Source: Solirubrobacterales bacterium (lineage in GTDB: Bacteria > Actinomycetota > Thermoleophilia > Solirubrobacterales > Solirubrobacteraceae). Taken from it: a stretch of DNA of 64,000 nt. The notes beneath the pieces are model-generated. The model ran no database searches. It saw nothing but the letters and a program-made list of their open reading frames with translations, and was not told where the DNA came from. The DNA lies in assembly GCA_027451345.1 (NCBI GenBank), contig DAIDJO010000095.1, positions 62,001 to 126,000 of the forward strand, in the 5' to 3' direction. Below, one piece after another: positions 57,799 through 64,000 of the stretch (within the stretch, counting starts at the first letter, position 1; each line of letters starts with the position of its first letter). The position numbers were made by a program, and so were the translations under genes.

Positions 57799-59786
57799 CG
57801 CTGCCAGCCGCCCCCGTGCACAGCCTCGTGCCCGAGCTCGGCACCGTCGCACGGTTTGGGCTGCGCCAACTGTCCGTCGGCGCCGTTGCAGCGATTGACG
57901 AACGCCATGAGCCACCCCGGCTCGTGGCGTGTGAGGGGCCCCACGCCGATGAACTGATCGCCGGCCTCGAGGCGCTGCCGTCGATGCGTGCAGCACCACG
58001 CTCGTTCAAGCTCAGCTTCTCGACGAGCCATGGCCGAGCGGTGGTATCGGCGCCGCTGCAGGGGGAGGGTGGCCGGATCGGAACGATGCACGTTCTTGCC
58101 GCGCCCGGCCAGACGACCGCCGACCGAGACATGCGGCGCAAGCACGTGCTCGCACTCGCCGCCCAGATCGGCCTCGTCCTCGCGCGAACCGAAGCGCGCC
58201 GCCGGTCAGGTGGGCGGGTGGCTCCACAGGATCCCCTGGCTGAGTTGAACTCGCTGGCGTCGCTTCCGGACGCCATCCCGCGACTCACCCCGGCGGTCAC
58301 CCGGGGTCTCGCGGACCGCTTTGGCGCGACGACCGCATGCATCGTGGTCTGGGACGGCGACCGGGCGGTCCTGCGCGCGCTACCCGGAGCGTTCGGCACG
58401 CCCGACCAGGCTCTGAGTGACTCGATCATGGGCCCGCCGTCCAACCCGCACAGCCTGGCGGTCCGGGTGTTCGCGACCGGCCAGCCGTATGTGACCAACC
58501 GCGCAGCACAGGACCAGAGCCTGCACCAGCATTACGTCGACGTCCTGCATCTGCAGCGCGTGCTGGCGGTCCCGCTCACGGTCGGCACCTACGGGGTCGG
58601 GGTCCTGATGATCGCGAACAAGCCGGAGCCGTTCAACATCGAGGACGTTCTCGAGCTCGAGCGGCTCGCCCCCCGGATCGCCACCGCCGTGGAACTCGTG
58701 CTGTCGATCGAGAAGATCCGGCGCCGGGAACGCATGGAGCGCATCCTCACGCACACCGCGACAGAGGTTGCGTCCGGCCGGTCACTGGCCGCCTGCCTGA
58801 CGCCTGCGCTTGAGGCGCTCGGCCAGGCGACCGGCTCCTCGATCGCCGTCCTCAGCCCGCGCGCGGCGCCGCCACTGATCTGGCGCAGAAGCCACGTCGA
58901 TCCCGGGCTGGAGCGCTCGTTCATGGAGGCGGCTCGCGACCTGCCGGAGCGCCGAGCCAGGGCCTACCCCCGCGATGCCGGCGATCCCGGCTGGGCGACG
59001 GCGCACGCGCCGGTGATGTTCTCCGGCGAGCGCGTCGCGACCGTCTCGCTGCTGCGGCTCAACGGAATCAGCTTCGGCACCGATGAGGAGGAGGCGCTGT
59101 CGCGGCTGGCCAACCTCGCAGCCCTGGCGTGGGCCGATGAGCGATACCAGCGCCAGCTGGCCGAGCTGGCCCTCTCCAGAGAGCGCGTCCGGATCGCCGA
59201 CGCCCTCCATGACCGCGTGGCCCAGATCCTGTTCGCCGCCCAGATCGGCGTGGACTCGCTCCTCGAGGGCGATGACCGGCCGCCCGACGAGACCCGACGA
59301 CTCCTGGAGATCCGCGCGCTGCTGGCCCGAGGGGAAACGTCCGTCCGCGAGGTGATCAACGAGTACGCCCCGCCACCGGCAAACCTCGTGCACCGTCTGA
59401 CCAGCACCGTCGAGGTGGTGACTGAGCAGTTCCGGGCCGCGGTCGAGCTCGAGCTGCCCCCCGAGGACAGGGTCGCCGACGTCACCCAACCGGTCTCGGA
59501 GTGCCTGGTGAAGGTCGCGCACGAGGCGACGATCAACGCCGCAAAACACGCGGGGCCATGCACGATCCGGCTCAACCTGCGCGCGGACGGTGAGTCGCTC
59601 GTCCTCGACGTCGAGGACGACGGACGCGGGCTGGCGCCCGGCTTCACCAACCACCACGGGCTCTCCTCCCTGCAGCGGGCGGTCTCCGAGGCCGGCGGCA
59701 CCCTGCTCGTCGCTCCCCATCCGCGGGCGAGGGGTACGCTCGTCAGCGCCCGCTTCTCGCTGGCGGTCGCCGGCCTCAGTTCCTGA
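57795..59786 (+). CDS. Soluble GAF-domain histidine kinase (HisKA_3)
   Basis: A 663-aa sensor kinase without membrane segments. Three GAF-like sensory modules are apparent (~10-130, ~155-305 and ~315-450); then a HisKA_3 dimerisation domain with phosphoacceptor His472 (ADALHDRVAQILFAAQIG) and a HATPase_c domain (HEATINAAKHA, VEDDGRGL, HGLSSLQRAV). Partner of the NarL-type regulator upstream. A cytoplasmic signal such as a small ligand, redox state or acyl-CoA is expected. Its 3' end overlaps the convergent CoA-transferase gene by 11 bp. Confidence 0.92.
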   Translation: MTLPAAPVHSLVPELGTVARFGLRQLSVGAVAAIDERHEPPRLVACEGPHADELIAGLEALPSMRAAPRSFKLSFSTSHGRAVVSAPLQGEGGRIGTMHVLAAPGQTTADRDMRRKHVLALAAQIGLVLARTEARRRSGGRVAPQDPLAELNSLASLPDAIPRLTPAVTRGLADRFGATTACIVVWDGDRAVLRALPGAFGTPDQALSDSIMGPPSNPHSLAVRVFATGQPYVTNRAAQDQSLHQHYVDVLHLQRVLAVPLTVGTYGVGVLMIANKPEPFNIEDVLELERLAPRIATAVELVLSIEKIRRRERMERILTHTATEVASGRSLAACLTPALEALGQATGSSIAVLSPRAAPPLIWRRSHVDPGLERSFMEAARDLPERRARAYPRDAGDPGWATAHAPVMFSGERVATVSLLRLNGISFGTDEEEALSRLANLAALAWADERYQRQLAELALSRERVRIADALHDRVAQILFAAQIGVDSLLEGDDRPPDETRRLLEIRALLARGETSVREVINEYAPPPANLVHRLTSTVEVVTEQFRAAVELELPPEDRVADVTQPVSECLVKVAHEATINAAKHAGPCTIRLNLRADGESLVLDVEDDGRGLAPGFTNHHGLSSLQRAVSEAGGTLLVAPHPRARGTLVSARFSLAVAGLSS

Positions 59787-60990
59787 TGGGGCGGTCGTCG
59801 GCCGCGACACAGCCGGCGTTCAACAGCGCCGCGACCTCGGCGGCACCGTAGCCGAGCTCGAGCAGGATCTCGCGCGTGTGTTCGCCCAACCCCGGCGCCG
59901 GCCGCCGCCAAGGTAGAGTGGCGCCGTCAACCATCAGCGGCAGTCTCACCAGCGGAGTGTCGGCGGCAGTGGCAAACGTCGCACGCTCCTCGACGACAGC
60001 GGAGGTCACGGCCTGCTCGAGTCCCTGAACGCGCCCGGCCGGAACACCCTCTGCACGCAGCCGCTCGAGCCAGTACTCGACCGTGTGCGCGCTCATCACG
60101 GCGTTCATCTCGCCCTCCAGCTCGGTGCGGTGCGAGCTGCGGTCACCGACCGTGGCGAAGCGCGGGTCGAGGCCGAGGTCGGGGGCGTCGAGCGCGCGCA
60201 CCACGCCCCGCCACAGTCGCTCGTTCGCCGCCGCGATCAGCACGTAGCCGTCGCTGGCCAGGTAGCACTGGTAGGGCGCCGCGATCGGATTTCCCGATCC
60301 AGCCCGCGGAGGACGCTCACCGCTGACCACAGCCTGGGTCGCCTGGTAGGGCACGAGCGTGAACGCCGTGTCGATCAGCGCCGTCTCGAGCCGCTTGACG
60401 GATCCTCCCGCGTGGCGGGCCAGCAGGGCTGCCAGCACTCCCATCGCCACCCACGTTCCGGTGCCGAGGTCGATGATCGATGGGGCGCACCGCGTCGGCG
60501 GGCTGTCATCGTGGCCGGTCATCTCCATGATCCCGCTGAACGCCTGCACGAGCGGGTCGTACCCGGGCAGAGCACTGCCGACGGAGCCGGCGCCAAAGGC
60601 GTTGACGTCGTAGTAGAGGACCTCGGCGTTCGCCCGTCTGGCGTCCTGCTCGCCGATGCCGATCCGCTCCGCTGTGCCCGGGCGCATGCTCTGGAGCACC
60701 ACGTCGCTGCGCGCGAGGAGCCGTGTCACCACCTCCCGGCCGGCATCCGCCTTGAGGTCGATGACGATCCCACGCTTCCCCGCGTTCGCGTAGCTGTAGG
60801 CGCTGCTGACGCCGCCCACCCTCCCGCCCCAGCCGCGCGCGTCATCGCCCTGCGGCGGCTCGAGCTTGATCACGTCGGCGCCGAGCTGGGCGAGGATCAT
60901 GCCGGCATACGGGCCCGCGAGGTTCGTGCAGGCATCCAGTACTCGGATCCCCTGGAGCGGCGCAAACGGGCTGGCGGAGGCATCGGTCAT
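59776..60990 (-). CDS. Class III CoA-transferase (CaiB/BaiF family)
   Basis: A 404-aa family III CoA-transferase: RVLDACTNLAGPYAGMILAQLGADVIKLE, catalytic Asp174 (SIIDLGTGT) and GNPIAAPYQCY. It moves CoA between carboxylates (as in oxalate, carnitine or aromatic acid activation). The ATG overlaps the stop of the LivF-type ATPase gene, suggesting that the acid imported by the adjacent ABC system is activated by this enzyme. Convergent with the kinase gene. Confidence 0.92.
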   Translation of the reverse strand: MTDASASPFAPLQGIRVLDACTNLAGPYAGMILAQLGADVIKLEPPQGDDARGWGGRVGGVSSAYSYANAGKRGIVIDLKADAGREVVTRLLARSDVVLQSMRPGTAERIGIGEQDARRANAEVLYYDVNAFGAGSVGSALPGYDPLVQAFSGIMEMTGHDDSPPTRCAPSIIDLGTGTWVAMGVLAALLARHAGGSVKRLETALIDTAFTLVPYQATQAVVSGERPPRAGSGNPIAAPYQCYLASDGYVLIAAANERLWRGVVRALDAPDLGLDPRFATVGDRSSHRTELEGEMNAVMSAHTVEYWLERLRAEGVPAGRVQGLEQAVTSAVVEERATFATAADTPLVRLPLMVDGATLPWRRPAPGLGEHTREILLELGYGAAEVAALLNAGCVAADDRPIRN

Positions 60991-61664
60991 GCCACGGGCT
61001 CTTCCACCCCGCTCACCATTCGCCCGCTCTCGAGCTCACGCCGCAGGGACGTCACCCCCGTCAGCCACTCGATGTTCTGCTCCGCAATCAGAATGCAGAG
61101 ACCAGCCCCACGCATCGTCGCAATCACCTCAAACGCCGTCGCGGCGGCCTCGGGGGCCAGCCCGGCGGACGGTTCGTCCAGCAGCAGCAGCGATGGCTGC
61201 GAAACGAACGCGGTGGCGAGCGCCAGCATCTGCCGCTGACCACCGCTCAGGAAGCCGGCTTTGCGCTGAGCCATCTGCTCGAGCACCGGAAAGACCGCCC
61301 AGACGTCGCGCATCGGGAGGGGCTCGCGCTCACGACGCCGGGCCAGCGCGGCGCCCATCTGCAGGTTCTCGACGATCGAGAGGTCGGCGAAGACCGGCGC
61401 CCCCTCTCGGACGATGCTCAGCCCACGCCGCGCGACGTCATGGGGGTATGCGTGGAGGATCTCCTCACCGAGCAACCTGATGCTGCCCTGCGTACGCTCG
61501 TGGATTCCGGCGATGCTGCGCAGCAGCGTCGATTTGCCGGCTCCGTTGTGGCCGACGATCCCGAGCCCCTCTCCGGCCCTGATCGTCAGGTCGATGTCCC
61601 AGAGCACCTGCGAGCGCCCGTACCAGGACCGCAACTGCTCGATCTGCAGGACGACGTCACTCAT
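60987..61664 (-). CDS. LivF-type ABC ATPase, second Liv-like importer
   Basis: A 225-aa LivF-type ATPase: GHNGAGKSTLLRSIAG, VREGAPVFADLSIVENL, LSGGQRQMLALATA, LDEPSAGLAPE, IAEQN. Slightly short at the C-terminus compared with LivF at 43.8 kb. Start overlaps the stop of the fused permease-ATPase (ATGA). Confidence 0.92.
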   Translation of the reverse strand: MSDVVLQIEQLRSWYGRSQVLWDIDLTIRAGEGLGIVGHNGAGKSTLLRSIAGIHERTQGSIRLLGEEILHAYPHDVARRGLSIVREGAPVFADLSIVENLQMGAALARRREREPLPMRDVWAVFPVLEQMAQRKAGFLSGGQRQMLALATAFVSQPSLLLLDEPSAGLAPEAAATAFEVIATMRGAGLCILIAEQNIEWLTGVTSLRRELESGRMVSGVEEPVA

Positions 61665-63571
61665 CGCGTGACCGCCGCCGCCACGGCGCTGCGACGCAGG
61701 TGCCGCTGCAGATCGGGGTGCAGGTCGTGCTCGCGGATGTCGGTGAACACGCCCTCGATCACACCGTGGCGCAACAGAATGATGTCGTCGCAGGTGTTCA
61801 GCACAAAGTCCGCGTTGTGCTCGACCAGCAGCACGGCCTCACCCGTCTGCTTCAGTGCCTTCAGCGTCTCGCTCAGCGACTGAAGCTCATCCGCGTTGAG
61901 CCCGGCACCCGGTTCGTCCAGGCAGATGACGTCGGCGGAGTGGGCGATCGCCCGGGCCACCTCGAGCCGGCGCCGAAGCCCGAGCGGGAGCGTATCCGCG
62001 GCCTGGCCCATCTGCGAGGCGGTGAACCCGACCTCCTCGGCGATGTGCAGCGCCGCCTGGCGGCGGGCGCGGTCAGCGCGGCGGGCCCGGAACGGGAGCA
62101 GGATCGCCTGCGCGGGATCGGCACACGACCGCTGCAGGAAGCCGGCCTCGATGTTCTCGCGCACGGTGAGTTCTCCCACCACCTGGGGCACCTGGAAGGT
62201 GCGCGCGCATCCCAGTCGCGCCACGCGGGAAGCCGCCAGGCCGGTCGCGTCATACCCATTGATCAGGACGGTGCCCGAGTCGGGCTTCAGAAAACCGGAG
62301 ATCATGTTGATGAGCGTCGTTTTGCCGGAGCCGTTGTCCCCCATCAACGCCACGATGCGTCCGCCCTCGATCGAGAGCGACACCCCGTCGACGGCACGGT
62401 TGCCCCCGAACGTCTTGACGATGTCGCGCAACTCGAGCGCGGGAGCCTCGGCCGTCCTGCGCTCCTTGTGGGCTCGGCGAAGCTCGAGCAGCGCATTCAC
62501 CGGGGGCGCCCCGGTCGGACTCTCGTCCTCGACCAGCGGAGTCTCGACGTGGGGACGTCGCCGGGGAGGGACCGCCGCACCATCCCCTCGGACGATGAAG
62601 CGCCGCAATCCGCCCGGGAAGAGGATCAGGACCACCGTCAGCAGGATCCCCAGCCCGAGCGTGTTGTACTGGCTGAACGGGCCGACGAGCTGGCTGTAGC
62701 CCTCCAGCAGCCCGGCACCGAGGATGGGCCCGACGATCGTGCCCGGCGCCACCAGTTGGACGCCCGCGAACAGCACGAGCGTCAGCGATACGCCGAAGAC
62801 GCTCGAGGTCAGCGACTGGCTGAAGTACGCGAGGGCCCACCCGGCGAGCGCCCCGGGGATCGCGGCGACGACATAGCTGACGATCTTCGTGGACGCCACG
62901 TTGACGCCGGTTGAGGCGAGTGCGTTCGGGGCGTCACGCAGGTAACGCAGCCTGATCCCCCATCCGGAGACGACGAGGTTGCGGGCGATCACGGTCGAGA
63001 CCACGGCGACGGCCACCGCGATCTCGAAGGGGAGCCAGTTGAAGTCCGAAGCGCCCGCCGCCGCGAACGGCGCGATCCCGATCAGGCCGCTCGTGCCGCC
63101 ACTGATGCTGCTCGTCAGCAGGACGAGATCAGGGAACACGAGCACAGCGAAGAACGAGAGCACTCCCAGGTAGAGACCACGGATCCGCAGTCCGGCGAGG
63201 CTGATGAGCAGCTGCCAGATCACGCCGGCGAGGATCGCGGCCGGCAGTGTCTCGAGCGGCGACCAGCCACTCTGGAGGTTGAGGATGCCGGCGACGTACC
63301 CGGCGACACCCATGACCGTCACCTGACAGAGCAGGAACTCGCCGGCATAGCCGACCGCGATGTTGAGTCCGCTGGCGGCACCCACGTAGATCAGGACGAG
63401 CTCGAGCTGAAAGAGGATGTAGCCGCTGATCAGGAAGGGAATGGCGGCCGCGATCGCCACGACGACCAGCGCGACGGTCCAGTTGACGGTCGTCTGGCGC
63501 CCCTGCGCGGCGGCGCGGATCCCGCCGAGGCGCTGCAGGGACGTCGATGCGTCAGGCGTCTGGCCGCTCAT
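61661..63571 (-). CDS. Fused LivM permease-LivG ATPase
   Basis: A 636-aa fusion. Residues ~30-330 form a LivM-type permease (ASGLNIAVGYAGEFLLCQVTVMGVAGYVAG, LRIRGLYLGVLSFFAV) and ~375-620 a LivG-type ATPase (GDNGSGKTTLINMISGF, FQVPQVVGELTVRENI, signature region LPLGLRRRLEVARA in place of LSGGQ, LDEPGAGLNADE, LVEHNADFVL). A polar linker of ~45 residues joins them. The altered signature resembles other LivG proteins and should still function. Start overlaps the LivH-type gene upstream. Confidence 0.93.
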   Translation of the reverse strand: MSGQTPDASTSLQRLGGIRAAAQGRQTTVNWTVALVVVAIAAAIPFLISGYILFQLELVLIYVGAASGLNIAVGYAGEFLLCQVTVMGVAGYVAGILNLQSGWSPLETLPAAILAGVIWQLLISLAGLRIRGLYLGVLSFFAVLVFPDLVLLTSSISGGTSGLIGIAPFAAAGASDFNWLPFEIAVAVAVVSTVIARNLVVSGWGIRLRYLRDAPNALASTGVNVASTKIVSYVVAAIPGALAGWALAYFSQSLTSSVFGVSLTLVLFAGVQLVAPGTIVGPILGAGLLEGYSQLVGPFSQYNTLGLGILLTVVLILFPGGLRRFIVRGDGAAVPPRRRPHVETPLVEDESPTGAPPVNALLELRRAHKERRTAEAPALELRDIVKTFGGNRAVDGVSLSIEGGRIVALMGDNGSGKTTLINMISGFLKPDSGTVLINGYDATGLAASRVARLGCARTFQVPQVVGELTVRENIEAGFLQRSCADPAQAILLPFRARRADRARRQAALHIAEEVGFTASQMGQAADTLPLGLRRRLEVARAIAHSADVICLDEPGAGLNADELQSLSETLKALKQTGEAVLLVEHNADFVLNTCDDIILLRHGVIEGVFTDIREHDLHPDLQRHLRRSAVAAAVTR

Positions 63572-64000
63572 AGCTCGCGAGCGCTGGTCGAGCCGAAGAG
63601 GCCCTGGGGACGGATGAGCAGGGTGATGCCGATCGCGGCCAGGAGGATCAGGTTGACGTAGGAGGATGAGAGGTAGAGCGGCACCACGCCGACGACGAGC
63701 CCGACGGCCAGGCTGCCGCCGATCGCACCTCGGAAGCTCCCGAAGCCCCCGATCGCGAGCGCGGCGAAGGCCGGGATGACGAGCGCCGCCCCCGTGGTCG
63801 GGGCGGCAGAGGTGACCGGCGTCAGGAGGAATCCGGCGAGCGCCGCCAGCCCGCCCGAGACGGCGAAGACCCCGGTGGTGATGCGCCCGACGTTCAGGCC
63901 GAGCAGCGAGACGCCCTCGCTGTCCAGCTGTGTCGCGCGCAGATTGCGCCCCGTGTCGGTGCGCCGGAAGACGATCTCCGACACGGCCGTGATCGTGATG
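63568..64000 (-). CDS. LivH-type ABC permease (5' part beyond the right edge)
   Basis: Only the C-terminal ~143 codons are inside the window. SEIVFRRTDTGRNLRATQLDSEGVSLLG is the cytoplasmic coupling loop, followed by VFAVSGGLAALAGFLL and IPAFAALAIGGFGSFRGAIGG helices typical of LivH. The frame stays open to base 64000. Partner permease of the fused LivM-LivG protein. Confidence 0.9.
   Translation of the reverse strand, partial: ITITAVSEIVFRRTDTGRNLRATQLDSEGVSLLGLNVGRITTGVFAVSGGLAALAGFLLTPVTSAAPTTGAALVIPAFAALAIGGFGSFRGAIGGSLAVGLVVGVVPLYLSSSYVNLILLAAIGITLLIRPQGLFGSTSAREL

Overview
High-G+C (about 70% by eye), densely packed bacterial DNA with many GTG/TTG starts and ATGA/GTGA stop-start overlaps. 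This points to an actinobacterium; the substrate-binding proteins resemble those of Thermoleophilia/Solirubrobacterales, but that placement is a guess. I saw no rRNA, tRNA, CRISPR array, transposase or phage gene. Nearly every gene is catabolic, a transporter or a regulator, as in a soil heterotroph's nutrient-scavenging region.

Layout. 1-8.7 kb: a partial altronate dehydratase, a sulfatase, an enolase-superfamily enzyme, an M42 aminopeptidase, an aldo/keto reductase, and a divergent unit with an M24 aminopeptidase-P-like enzyme, a Zn-dehydrogenase and a cyclase. A possible 44-aa gene fills the gap between the aldo/keto reductase and the aminopeptidase. 8.8-15.2 kb: an oligopeptide-type ABC importer with fused ATPases, divergent from a GntR regulator; a clear promoter and a 13-bp inverted-repeat operator lie between them.

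15.3-39.5 kb is an almost unbroken minus-strand array of about 23 genes, most with overlapping stop/start codons. In transcription order it holds a second peptide ABC importer (SBP, two ATPases, two permeases), a Gfo/Idh oxidoreductase, TldD and TldE, two tandem DUF4438 paralogues, a GntR regulator, an LLM flavin/F420 oxidoreductase, an aminotransferase, a complete trans-4-hydroxy-L-proline pathway (three-subunit D-hydroxyproline dehydrogenase, deaminase, 2-epimerase, alpha-ketoglutaric semialdehyde dehydrogenase), a second GntR, fructuronate reductase and mannonate dehydratase. Together these suggest import of peptides or glycopeptides followed by breakdown of the peptide, hydroxyproline and uronate parts. 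The Gfo-TldDE-DUF4438x2-GntR-LLM-aminotransferase block matches no pathway I know and is the best candidate for an undescribed system.

39.7-42.2 kb: a D-2-hydroxyacid dehydrogenase, a Gfo/Idh oxidoreductase and RidA. The promoters of the big array and of ridA carry near-identical GntR/FCD-type sites (ATTGT-N2-ACAAW) at the predicted start of transcription. 42.2-42.7 kb: a non-coding segment with 19-bp tandem repeats and a 124-bp nested inverted-repeat element. 42.7-51 kb: ornithine-cyclodeaminase-like gene, a LivFGMH-K branched-chain-type ABC importer, a LysR regulator and a cis-3-hydroxyproline-dehydratase-like enolase. 51.4-56.9 kb: a beta-oxidation-like operon (thiolase, acyl-CoA dehydrogenase, frameshifted 3-hydroxyacyl-CoA dehydrogenase, HpaB/4-hydroxybutyryl-CoA-dehydratase homologue) divergent from a TetR regulator with a palindromic operator between them. 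57-59.8 kb: a NarL-type response regulator and soluble GAF histidine kinase. 59.8-64 kb: a class III CoA-transferase and a second branched-chain-type ABC importer with a fused permease-ATPase, running off the right edge.
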